Shown one piece after another: positions 42,691 through 53,137 of a stretch of 64,000 bases of DNA. Where the stretch lies: NCBI RefSeq assembly GCF_027943255.1, contig NC_072893.1, positions 25,256,001 to 25,320,000 of the forward strand. The letters are read 5' to 3'. Source of the stretch: Anastrepha obliqua (lineage: Eukaryota > Arthropoda > Insecta > Diptera > Tephritidae). Position 1 is the first letter of the stretch, and every line of letters begins with the position of its first letter. Below the pieces are notes generated by a model that was given only the letters and a program-made list of their open reading frames with translations, made no database searches and was not told the DNA's origin. The position numbers were made by a program, and so were the translations under genes.

Positions 42691-43010
42691 AACTCTGCGT
42701 GCCGCTGTTTGTTGCACAGCCTCCACTGATTTGCACTTGCGAAAATTATATGCCGGGACAGGATCAAAGAAATTCCGGGAAGAGAGAGCATATTTAAGAA
42801 AAACTTTTTGGATTCATTCAGTTCTGTTGATAGAGAATTGGTGGCAAGGCCTCCAAATAAACACGGCATATTCTAATGTAGATCGAACAAATGCTGTAAA
42901 TATCAATTTAAGAGTATAGGGTATGTAAAGCTCGAGCTATTCCTTCTTATAAAACCAAGTATAGAGCACGCTTTAGATAGAATAAAATCTGTGTGATTAA
43001 GAAATGTAAA
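42691..43010 (-). pseudogene. LINE RT-thumb fragment (jockey/CR1-like)
   Basis: Minus-strand frames read SKACSILGFIRRNSSSF, then LEYAVFIWRPCHQF-like NMPCLFGGLATN (two frames), INRTESIQKVFLKYALSS and YNFRKCKSVEAVQQTAARRV. The LEYA..W.P....I..IE..Q..F lay-out is the region after the RT domain in jockey/CR1-type LINEs. It is cut at 42690 by the Harbinger-like element. Confidence 0.6.
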
Positions 43011-44344
43011 ACGTGCAACAAAACCAACCCCAAGGTCTTTGGTTTCTTCAACAGAGTGAAGTACGAGGGGTGCCTTTTATATGTCGGGATTAGAGAACAA
43101 AAACAAATTTTAATCATCGAAAATCACTTTATTGTTTTTCAAAATATTCTCTATGAAGATCTATACACTTTTGCATGCGTTTGAACCAATTGTCGAAGCC
43201 CTTTTGCCACTCTGAATGAGGTACCTCCAAAACATGCATTCTGAATGCCGCAAACGCTTCTTCAGGTGTCGAAAAACGTTGACCTCTCAGTTTGTTTTTT
43301 ACGTACGGGAATTAAAAGAAGTCATTCGGTTCCAAGTCAGGACTATACGGCGGATGACCCATTAATTCGATATTTTGGGTGCTCAAAAATGCAGTTGTTT
43401 GAGCCGATGTGTGAGAGTTCGCATTGTCCTGCTGAAGAGGGATCCGTTTTTGGCGATTGGTTTTCCTAATTTCTTGGAAGACAACTGGCAAACAAATGGT
43501 TGTGTACCACTCAGAATTTACTGTTCTGCGTTGTTCTAGTGGTACGGTTGCGACATGTCCAGTTTTTCCGAAAAAACAGGCGACCATTTGCTTGGAAGTG
43601 ATTCGTGCGCGAACAACTTTTGTTGGATTTGGCTCATCTTGAAACACCCATACAGTCGACTGCTGTTTTCTTTCGGGCTCATACGCGTAAATCCATGATT
43701 CATCACCTTTCGCGATGTCATAGACGTGTTTCGAAGCCCCGCGATTATTTTTTGAGCATTTCCTTCGACCCATGATTCAATTATAGAAGGTTAGGTAAGT
43801 AAGCAGCTTTCTCGCTCCCTCTTGACATATCGGCTCCCTTATTTGAAAACGTGTTGCTTCTTTACAAAAAAAAGTACCTATTTCACAAAAAAAGTTTTGA
43901 ATTGTAGTAAAAACTAAACTTTTGGTGCAAATTATTTGGTCGGCAACACCGTTTCCACTTTGACGCTTTGCTTTGTTATTATTCGTTGAAAATCTTTTAT
44001 CTGTTTGTAAACATTCAAGTAAGTATAATAATAAAAGCTAATTATTTTGTAAATTAATGTCGTTTTTCACTATTTAGGTCGATTATGTCTTGCATATTGT
44101 GATAGTCGATTATTTGGAGTCGGCTTTCTGCTTCAGAAAACCACCGGTTTGTGAATTTTCATACATGTAAGTCCAGATCAGACATTTGTAAAAATTCTTA
44201 TTAAACTTTTTCATTCATAGGTTTTTATAGCAGCGTTTTTGCAAATATAACAGAGACCACCTTACATACAATAAACTACAGTTAGTAAGTTCTTTTAGAA
44301 TATTTGCTAATAAATTGTAATAAATAAAAAGTTTTTATTTGTAG

Positions 44345-44665
44345 GACTTCACAGACGAGCAATTGCTGCGGAAGGTGTGTGTTGAAGAGCTAGGTGGCCC
44401 AACTATTGTGGTTTTTAGAAACGAAAGCACGTATGCGCGTATTTCTACCATTGTCTCCTGTGGTGCTACGGACAATTTCATAGGAGACATGGAGCGTGTT
44501 GTGTATGATGGTGCAAATACCTGTTTAACATGTGAAGGTCATTATGTGCCTAGTACTGCTACCTCTGAAATCAATTTGACTTCCGAACTGGCTATCCACG
44601 TCGATACCTTACCCCGTCTAGAACAATATGCTGTACGTAGATGTATGCGCAACACCTACACGAGC
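44345..44665 (+). pseudogene. CCT8: Captured fragment of chaperonin subunit theta (CCT8)
   Basis: After an acceptor-like TTTATTTGTAG the frame reads DFTDEQLLRKVCVEELGGP, TIVVFRNESTYARISTIVS, CGATDNFIGDMERVVYDGAN, YVPSTATSEINLTSELAIHV and DTLPRLEQYAVRR. This is the apical-to-equatorial part of TCP-1 theta (family: RGATDNFMDDIERA.DD, PG.GATEIELA, ADTLPGLEQYAVRKFA). Key residues are changed (GGATE is replaced, DDIERA is degraded), so it is not a functional chaperonin. CCT8 is normally one of eight subunits of the cytosolic TRiC ring. The rest of the gene is absent. Confidence 0.88.
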
Positions 44666-45356
44666 AAGTCCTCGAGCTTTAAGTCTACAATTACAGATAA
44701 GTTGTAATGATATATTTGTGAGTTATTTTTAAGTTTTTGGTTTACAGGTTTTTGATTTCTGCCTGAAGTAAGTGCAGCGTTCCAACACCTATACGAGCAA
44801 GTGCACCCAAATTCCTCATATTTCCACTCCGATTCATTACTGAGACACGTGGTATTGATATACGTAAATTTACAAACCATCACAATTACTAAAAGTGGAT
44901 TATATTACCAATATCTAAAATTTTTCGATGTATTAGTTTTAGTCTATATTAATACATTTTCCTATTAATATTAGGGACGCAAAGTATATTAAGGTAGACA
45001 AATTTTAAACTATAAACTAGTAAATTTGTAATTTTTATTGCAAACTATTTTAACTCTTCTAATTTCAATTTTTTTCATACATTTAGAAATGATCGACTGA
45101 ACTTCTGCTTTCGCAATGTCTTTACGGTAACATACCACATGTATCTACATGTATTGTTATGCACGAAATAAGAAAAAAAAAATTTAACTTTCTGTTTCAT
45201 CTCATTCCTGTCGATTAAGTATATTTTGACCTTTGATGTATTAAAAGACTTCTACTATTGTAGTAAATTAAACACATTAAATTCCTTTATTATGACTATT
45301 TTTTGTTCTCTTCCACAAAATATACTCAAATCTATTGCAAGATTATATATATATAT

Positions 45357-45490
45357 ATATAATAGGCGCGTACACCCTTTTTGGGTGTTTGGACGAGCTC
45401 TTTCTCCTATTTGTGGTGTGCATCTTGATGTTATTCCACAAATGGAGGGACCTACAGTTTCAAGCCGACTCCGAACGCCAGAAAAAAAAA
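45357..45490 (-). repeat. SINE 3' fragment inside the Pack-type element
   Basis: Preceded by (AT)n at 45344-45362, the sequence AGGCGCGTACACCCTTTTTG, GAGCTCTTTCTCCTATTTGT and GGAGGGACCTACAGTTTCAA matches the 3' half of the SINE, inverted. The tRNA-like head is missing. It inserted after the CCT8 capture or came with it. Confidence 0.8.
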
Positions 45491-46496
45491 CACATACATA
45501 AGTAACATCACATGCGCACTCTTGTGTTAGATAAACATCGAAAATATTCTAAATAAATATTACATTTGTTTAAAGAAAAAACTATAATTTTTCTGTCGTT
45601 TTGTTTTAATGTAGATTAAATAACCAATATACTTGTTTTTCTCTTATTACAGGACTAATTAGTTACTTTACGTACTTTTTTACTACCTTTAGGCAAAAAG
45701 GGGAAAACATTTTTCCCTTTTTACCAACCTTCGTAAATGCAGCCCTAAAATAAGGGAGTGTCAAAGCGCCCTTGTCACTACTTACCTAACCTTCTATAAT
45801 TGAATCATGCCTTCGACCAATCGATACGAGCCTTTTTTGAGCGATTGAAAAATTGTGTGGGATCCAACGCGAACAAATTTTTTTGACAGTCAAATGTTTA
45901 TGCAATATTGAATGTATGCTGGTCCCACTAATGCCTAAGATTGTCTCAATCTCACGATAGGTCACATGACGATCTTGCAATATCAGTTCGCGCACAGCAT
46001 CAATGGTTTTCGGAACAACAACTGATTTTGGACGACCTTCACGAAATTCGTCTTGGAGTGAACTACGACCACGCTTGAGTTCACCATACCATCGATAAAC
46101 ACTGGTACTTGATGGAGCTTCATCGCCAAAGAATGAATTAAGTTCATCCATGCAATGTTGCTGAGTTAATCTACGTCGAAAGTTGTAAAAAATAATCGCA
46201 CAAAAATGTTCACGATTTAATTCCATTTTTGGACCGAGATGAATCTTTTAAGTTACTGTAAACAACACAAATAGCGCTGGTATTTCAAAATGTTCTGAGT
46301 ACGTAAAAGCCAAAAAATGTCAAACTTTGCGATACAGCTGTCAGTTGCCAGATTGCAACACCAGGGTTGCCAAATCCCGAAATATAAAAGGCACCCCTCG
46401 TATATCATCCCCGATGTTATAAGAAGTACGAATGATGTTAGTTATTTTTGAAAACGTGAGTTTAAACCATTTCTTAATATTAAGCGAGAGACACTA

Positions 46497-46670
46497 CACC
46501 GTTCCCATGAGAGAGACACTACACCGTTCCCACGACAGTCGGTTCTTCGCAACCGGAACGACCCGGATTTATCTCCGCCCAAGGACTGTCACTCCAGCAA
46601 CATTAACCATGCATGCATGGGGAATGTTTTTGCTGCTAAAACAACTACAACAACAACAACAACAAACTCT
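46497..46670 (-). repeat. (GTT)n-ended repeat, reverse copy
   Basis: CCGTTCCCACGACAGTCGGT, ACCGGAACGACCCGGATTTA, CCAAGGACTGTCACTCCAGC, GGGGAATGTTTTTGCTGC and a (CAA)n end at 46645-46668. A short duplication of GAGAGACACTACACCGTTCC precedes it (46483-46532). Confidence 0.7.
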
Positions 46671-48234
46671 ACAACTATTTATATAACGCCATTACCCAAG
46701 GTGTAGAGGCCGACTGGCACTTCTACCTATTACCACCTAAGGCCCCTCGGCGCTTGACATACTCACTAGATTCATCTATCCCTTCTTCTCGAAATAACAA
46801 CGCACAGTTCATTTATCATTCTTCAATATTTGCAATATGTAGTACGAACTTTATTTTTTACTTGGTAAGTAATTTTGTTGAAATACATGTAAATATGTAG
46901 CATACGTTGGTATGTTGTTATATTATATCATATTTTTATATATATAATTAAAGATATATGTTTGTATGTATGTATTTATGTATATGCAAATTTATAGTAA
47001 TAACGTTTAATTAAAAAGTATAATTAGTAGTAAGTTTTATAGTATGCGGTTTACGTCTGTAGTGGTAGTAAGCTACGCTTAGCGCAGCACTTTTCGCTCT
47101 TCTAATTATTTAAATTTACTTTAATTAATACAAAAAAAAATTTAATTTGAATTTTGCAAATTTGAAGAGGCATAAAATGTAATATGTAAATTTTTTTTAG
47201 TTGAACAAAAGTAAAAAGCAGCCGATTTTCTAGCCAAAATTTTATTTAAATTTAAATAAATTATGCATAATTTTCCTTATTACAATTACCATATATTCTA
47301 AAAAAGAAAATTCCAAAACTGAAAAGAAGTACAAAGTAATTATTAGTTACATTCAACAATAGTGCGACTTATTTATTTAATTTATTAATTTTTTTTTTGT
47401 TTTTTACTTTTTCTTAGTCACTTCGTTCGTAAGCCAAACTTTATCGTCACAAAATTTTGCATTTTTCTTTGTCCTGCAGATATTTATGTATGTACGTATG
47501 AAGGATGGAGGGAACTGCTGCCGCTGGCTTGATGATGCTGATGATTTTCATGTTTGTTACTACGTCTCGCCGCCTCGGCTAACTTAGCGCTGTTGTTGTG
47601 GTTTAAATGTATTTGTTGGCTCTGTTCATTTTATTAGCTTATTGTTTTTCAAGAAATGCTTATAGTTAACAGTTAGAGTAGATTAGGAATAAAATTCACT
47701 CTCTCACGCATTTATGTGTGTGTGTGTGTCTTCGCATGAAGCTGCGTATAATTTTTGGGTGAAATTCCCCCCACAAGTCCACAATTTGCATAATTTTCAA
47801 GTAAATGCTTATTAGAGCACGATGGAATTGATTGTGTGTGTGTGTGTTTGTAAGAGTGACATCTACAGCAACTTTGCATTATTGTGAGCATAACAAAGAG
47901 TTGATATATAAATTTCGACTTTAATTAGCAAGTTCTTGCAGAATTACAATTTAAATTTACGTGCAACTTATTTAATAAATAAATTTGAATTGTCGGTATG
48001 TTCAAATTTTCTCTTTTGGAGTAAAGCATTTAACGGAAACTTTTGTTGGTACCCGCTAGTGTGCAAACTGCAGAGAGTACACAGGGTGGCGCGCAGTGCC
48101 GCTGCTTTGTTTTCGGCGAATTTGAGAGCAGACAGACAGCACAGAAAATAGAGAATAAACAAACTTAGCGAGTTACTTACAATAAAAAAATCCATAAAAT
48201 TTAATAAGTTCAAATAATAAAAAAAAAATCAGTT

Positions 48235-48420
48235 AAAATCCAAATTACCGATTTTTGAAGTTGTCGATTGATAAAATGTAATAAGTTCAAATATTAAAAA
48301 AAAAAATTTACAAAATTTAAGAAATTCAAATATTAAAAAAAAATTACAAAACTTCAGAAATTCAAATATTAAAAAATTTTTTTTACAAAAGTGCAAATAT
48401 CAAAGAAAAATTGTTTAGAG
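48235..48420. repeat. Short AT-rich tandem array
   Basis: Three to four copies of a unit of about 45-50 bp containing GAAATTCAAATATTAAAAAA and TTACAAAACTT. No function seen. Confidence 0.6.
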
Positions 48421-48584
48421 ATTTTCGGTAAGTGAGTTTGTAGTCTGTCCCTCTCCTTTTAAACAATGTCAAGGGGGTTTAGAAGTTATGAGATTTTTTG
48501 CTGCCAGCCACGTAACTGTGAATGCAATTTATGGAGAAGAAGCGCCGACACTCTCAGTAAAGTAACTGCACCAATTTTAGCAAC

Positions 48585-48765
48585 ACTGTGGGCTTATGCC
48601 GAATCTTATACTTCAATCCAATTTTATACCACATCAATCAGAGGTGTGGCCAAGTATCAGACCGTTAACCAGCTCTCAGCTAATTGGCTGATGTAATAGG
48701 AGTCATCAAGACAACGCTTTCTTACGAAGAAACCGTGATTGTGTTAGTGATATATGGGAGAAAAA
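48585..48765. repeat. GACCGTTA/AGCTCTCAGC repeat family, copy 3
   Basis: GAGGTGTGGCCAAGTATCAG, ACCGTTAACCAGCTCTCAGC, TAATTGGCTGATGTAA and GAAGAAACCGTGATTGTGTT correspond, inverted, to 24880-25010. Confidence 0.5.
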
Positions 48766-49429
48766 AAATCAACGCAGCCTCTCCCTCAGGTTGCTTCGTT
48801 GCCGTTTGAATGACTGATTGAACGAGTGTGTGAAACGAGCGAACTGAAATCGGCACCCGGGGACGTGATAGTAGCCGAAGTTACTCGCGCAATTTCGTTT
48901 TTCACCATAGCTGATAGACAAACCTGGGAATTTATCAGCCTTGAAATATGTACTGTGTACAATACGAGAAATCTCCGAAGCTTAACCCTTTTGCATCACC
49001 GCTCGAAATGTACTCAAATGTACTCGCGATGTACTCAAAATACCTCGATAAAGGTAAAACTTAAGATTTTTACTGTTTGTTCTAATGAAAAAGATTGTTA
49101 CAGAATTACCAAAATTACTTCTTTTCCTCAGACTTTAGCAAAAAAAAAAAATAATTTATTGCGGGTTGCTCCGATCTTGGTGATAAGTGAAAGTTTTTGT
49201 TCGCTCAGACTATTCCGTTCTTAGTGATAAGAGAGAGTTTTTGTTCGCTCAGACTATTCCTTTGTTGGTGATTTGAGAGAGTTTTTGTTCACGCGTATTA
49301 TTCCGTCGTATAATGCAAAAGGATAAGGGGCCATCATGGCTGACTTCTAAAGCAGCGCACCAATGCAATATTTCACAATTATTCAGTTGTTGGGAAAATA
49401 CAGAATACGTTTATTATTCTAGGTTGACA

Positions 49430-49625
49430 ATTTTTTAGTGATCTGGAAGATCTCAGTTCTGCAGAAATCAGAGATGTTCTAAAATTTTTAAAAAGCACAC
49501 ACTCTGGTTTTTGGAGTGATAGGCACAAGCATCCCATGCGACATCACTATGGGTTACTCGTATGAGCCTGAGTTTGCCCTACAGGTCAACCGATTCAACC
49601 TAACCTCTAACCTACTAGCGAAATT
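49430..49625 (+). pseudogene. LINE 3' scrap (LOA/jockey-like)
   Basis: The frame DLEDLSSAEIRDVLKFLKST is a typical extreme C-terminus of RNase H-bearing LINEs, followed by a 3' UTR that ends in AACCTAACCTCTAACC-like tail sequence at 49598-49613. Confidence 0.55.
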
Positions 49626-49635
49626 GCCTGTATGG

Positions 49636-49745
49636 TAGGTACGCTGCCGTAGCCGAATAGGTTGGTGTGCGTGACTACCATTCGGAATTCACAGAGAGAG
49701 CGAACGTTGGTTCGAATCTCGGTGAAACACCAAAATTAAGAAAAA
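49636..49745 (+). repeat. SINE head with clear polymerase III boxes
   Basis: An A-box-like TAGCCGAATAGG at 49650-49661 and a B-box GGTTCGAATCT at 49709-49719, about 48 bp apart, then GGTGAAACACCAAAATTAAG. It is the 5' part of the SINE family in plus orientation; the body is missing. The wide A-B gap and the lack of a cloverleaf rule out a tRNA gene. Confidence 0.75.
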
Positions 49746-52277
49746 GTTTCAAGCTTACGCACATCGTTGCACCGCTACTCGGCTCTTAAAGGATTATATT
49801 AACATTTTATGAAAAACATTTTTTTTTTTTTTCGAAATGTTACAGGTATCTGTGCCCTTAATAAATTTGATAGCAAAAAATTGAACAAAGGAAATCGCCT
49901 TTTCATGGCGTAATTACAAACATATAAATGCATGCAAGCACATATTTGAACCCATCTATTTCATGCAACATTCAAATTTCGCTCTTGCGCACCTGCGCTC
50001 TTTTCTATCTTTGCCACAATTCATCTGATTGCCACTCACTGAGTACAATTTTTTCTTTTTGCAATTTTTCGCTCTAGTGACTTGCTTCATTAAAATGTGC
50101 TCCACCACATAGCATCATAACAGGTGAGTTACATTTTTACTTCACACTGAACTTTTGCCTTAAAGTATGTAACGAGTGATTTTCATGAGAGAGAAATTAT
50201 GCGACTCTTTGTTAAATGCTCACTAAATATTCGCATGCGATAAATTTTCTCTTGTTTTTTGAATGCATGCAATTTGTCACATTATTAACACTTAAACGTA
50301 ATTGCTTCAAAAGTTTACAATTTTCCTTAGTTTTAGTACACAAAAAAAAAACAAAAACGCGAATACAATTTTTGAGAAAGCATTCTTCTTACAATATACT
50401 CGTAAATGTAGTATTTCTAAAAAGTAGTTAATTTTACATGGTATTGAAATTGTTGATAATCGAAATAACGCAAATTCTTGACTTTCTTCTTCTTTCTCTT
50501 CTTTATTTTCAACCCACTCTAGGTACTAACACCAAATGTATGTAAATTTGTAAATATGCGCGCAGCAGTTAAAAGTATTTAAGCTGCTGCTGCTCCGCTG
50601 CTAAAAAACCAACCAACAAAACTGGCTGGTTCTTCGGTTCTCTACTTTTGTGCGCATGCATTTTTCGCTTTTGAGAAAATATGTATGTATATATTATACC
50701 CTTCTTCTCTTACATATATAATTCATTCTTTACACAAAATACAACTTTGCTTACATAAAAACCATAGCCGCTTTGCTGCTTTTGGTGATTTTGCAACGCT
50801 ACTACTTGGTTTGAGTAAATTTTTCGTTTGTTGTTTTTTTTTTTTTGTTTCTTGCTATGCATTTAAAAGTGCGAAAATGTGTATGTGACCACTTATTAGC
50901 GCCAAATTAATTACAAGCATTTTTTCGTTTCTTTGTGTCACCAATTTTGTTTTTACAATATTCTGATGGTTTTTCTTTTGTGTTTTGTTTTTTCGTTTTT
51001 TGAATGTTATTTTTTGTTTGCCAATTTAACGTACGTTTGCAAAAACGTTTACATTTTTCAAGAAGATTGCAATTTTTCATTTTTACTACACAAATTTGCA
51101 ATTTCTTGCAATTTCGTCGTCGACTCACAAACAACGCGGAAAATCTGAGGAAAAAAAACTACTGCAATACTCATTTAGTTTCTTGTGTTGTGTATTTTTT
51201 TTTTATTTTGCATCTTCTATTGTTTTTATGTGGTTCAATTAATTTCTATTGTTAGGAATGGCAATTTTTTGGTTATTGTTTTTTTTTTACAAAAGTTTTT
51301 TAAGTAAAAAAAAAAAACAACTCCATTAAGCGCGTATAATAAATTTGCGAAAATCTAAATCATACCAATGAAGACTTAAAAAATATTACATTTAGTGTCA
51401 ATTAATAAAAAAGGGAATTACAATAAGCAGGCTTTAAATGATAGCGGAAAAGTGAGTGTTGGGTTGATTCTAAGCTTTACTGATTGCTAAGTTTTACTAA
51501 TAGTTTTGCTGTTGTTGCTGGTAGGCTATGCAGTGTGTGTGCTCTTTTCGAGTAGTACAGTTACATATTTGCGTTACATATTGGTTTTTGTTTTGTTTCT
51601 CTTGCTCCAATTACATACAAATTTACTAGCGAGGCCACTAAAAATAGTTATATATAATTTTCATACATCTTCCTCAAAAACTGGAGCAAAACTACTGAAG
51701 GTGTCAATACATTTTTATTTTTAGGTTTGTGTGGTGGCGCGTGTGGGAATGCTGCGCATTCTTTACTTGTTCCTGTTTTGTTGTTGTCAATTATATTACT
51801 TTTTTACAAAATTTGCTTTCCAGTGTTTTTTACTCCTTCGTTGATTGATTTTCTTGCGATTTATTATACGCCTGCTGTCCGTGTGTGTGTGCGTGTGGGT
51901 GTGGAAAAAATGTGTGTCATATGAAGTAGTTCAAATTTGTAGCATTCACTGATTTGTTTGTTGCTGGTCGGTATCGTTTTATCCTCACAGTTCTTACTCG
52001 GTTTTATTAGAGCAGTGGATGATAATACTATTTGATTTATTATTACTTTTGTTGTCGGTTATAGTTGTAAGAGTTTTTTTCTTTTTTTTTTAATTTTTTA
52101 TTTATTTTATTATTTTTTTTTACGTTTTTTAATACTTCTTTTTGTTTTAAATTTTTTTTTTTTAATTTTGTTTTTTAATATTTGTCGGTTGATTTGTAGA
52201 AAGAATGCATTTATTTTGTGGTTAAAAAGTTCGGATTCTGGTTTTTGTTGTTGTTGTGTATGTTGCTTTAGTTATAG

Positions 52278-52369
52278 TTAATAGCCACGTACTCCACTAG
52301 TCGCGTAGCGGAATAGTTTGTGGCTTAATATGGCCACCGTCTCCTTCGGAGACAAATCGTTTACGTCCT
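52278..52369 (-). CDS. Last coding exon of an unidentified gene
   Basis: After a good acceptor (TTTCTTTGCAG) the minus strand codes, from the third base on, DVNDLSPKETVAILSHKLFR then YATSGVRGY and stops with TAA at 52278-52280. The exon begins with two bases of a split codon (phase 1). Codon use is GC-richer than the surroundings, typical of a conserved fly exon. I do not recognise the protein; the helix-like LSPKETVAILSHKLFRYA end could be a conserved C-terminus. The upstream exons must lie beyond the RTE and the AT-rich region, possibly outside the window. Confidence 0.6.
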
Positions 52370-52486
52370 CTGCAAAGAAAGAAGAAGAAAGAAAGAGTGT
52401 TACAGATATATAGTTTTTGGATAAATTGTTGTTGTTTGTATATAAAATATTACTTAAATACAAAATTTAATATTATCACTTAAGGG

Positions 52487-53137
52487 GTTAGGGTAGTTAG
52501 AATTTTCAAAAAATTGGATTTTTGAAGTGAAGCTTCTTAGGCGTCGATGGACGAGCGAGAATGGAGAGTAAAATTTCAAGGTCATGCAACGTTTTGGCCA
52601 TTTTCGTTCAGCGAGAGAGAAAAAGATATAACGTAGAGGAAAAGGAGAGAGAGAGAGCTATACCTTATATATATCTTAGATACATTTTAGGCTATTTTTC
52701 CTGAGTTTTTCCTTTTGGTTGCTAATTTCTAGTGAGAAATAACACTGCCTACTTTTTGGCGGTCGACCCTTCTCAGTTTTTTGTAAATTTTGTCTATTTG
52801 TATTCTCTCCTTATGTTGTGAATTTATTTAGATATATATTCTTTCTCTCTCTCTCTCTCTCATCCTCTCTCGGGTCTCTCCCTCTTTCTTTTTCTGCCTT
52901 GAAAGTTTCACTTCTGTTATGTGTACTACGCTACATGCACTGTTTTTTTGTTTGCATTTTCTTAAAGTAAAGTATCTTAAAAATATTGTGTGAAAATTTG
53001 AAGTGAATCCTACAAATAATATACTTTTCGAGTTATTCAACAATTAACAAAGGGCCCTCGGGCAAAAACAAAGAAAAACAAAAACCTTCAATGCGTTTTT
53101 CTCAAAACTATGTTTTTTGAACTGGTGATCTGTAACC
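52487..53137 (+). repeat. AG-rich long interspersed repeat, copy 2 (left part)
   Basis: Starts about AAGGGGTTAGGGTAGTTAG at 52482-52500 and includes the block shared, inverted, with 19530-19962 (GAAGCTTCTTAGGCGTCGAT, GGCGGTCGACC, a (CT)n tract, GTTATGTGTACTACGCTAC). It continues into ACAAAGGGCCCTCGGG and is interrupted at 53137 by the RTE insertion. The sequence resumes at 55636. Confidence 0.72.

Larger units (their letters stand above)
43771..45809 (+). mobile_element. Pack-type TIR element with 9-bp target duplication, carrying CCT8 sequence
   Basis: The 2039-bp insertion in the mariner has perfect inverted ends of about 31 bp starting CATGATTCAATTATAGAAGG and is flanked by CCTTCGACC on both sides (43762-43770 and 45810-45818). 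A 9-bp duplication with TIRs fits Mutator-like (MULE) elements best. It encodes no transposase. Inside are short exon-like segments with splice-like borders (44078-44166, 44221-44283, 44346 on), the CCT8 fragment, and a SINE fragment. Family assignment is inference; the borders are directly visible. Confidence 0.8.
43064..46400 (-). mobile_element. Mariner (DD34D), split by a 2-kb insertion
   Basis: Ends CGAGGGGTGCCTTTTATAT are matched inverted, with TA on both sides (43062-43063 and 46401-46402). Removing the insertion (43771-45809) and one 9-bp duplication leaves about 1.29 kb, the normal mariner length. The transposase reads on the minus strand from 46226 (MELNREHFCAIIFYNFRRR, QDRHVTYREIETILGISGTS) to 45819, and from 43770 downwards (GDESWIYAYEPERKQQSTVW, LQQDNANSHTSAQTTAFLST, HPPYSPDLEPNDFF). 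D-D spacing at the end is 34. There are frameshifts next to the breakpoint and near 43312. Confidence 0.92.
46671..52277 (-). other. Long AT-rich non-coding stretch, possibly a 3' UTR
   Basis: 5.6 kb without supported coding sequence directly downstream (minus strand) of the last exon at 52278-52369. It holds T/A-rich tracts, (GT)n runs at 47710-47729 and 47835-47850, a tandem array at 48235-48420, and a cluster of transposon scraps at 48585-49745. Long 3' UTRs are known for neuronal genes in flies; that this is one is a guess. Confidence 0.35.

Noticed and set aside
44078..44283. Exon-like segments before the CCT8 fragment as N-terminal CCT8 exons
   Set aside because: They have splice-like borders, but their translation does not match the N-terminus of CCT8 and the spliced frame hits a stop.
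49650..49719. A- and B-box sequence considered as a tRNA gene
   Set aside because: No cloverleaf can be drawn, the box spacing is too wide for a tRNA, and the sequence belongs to the SINE family.
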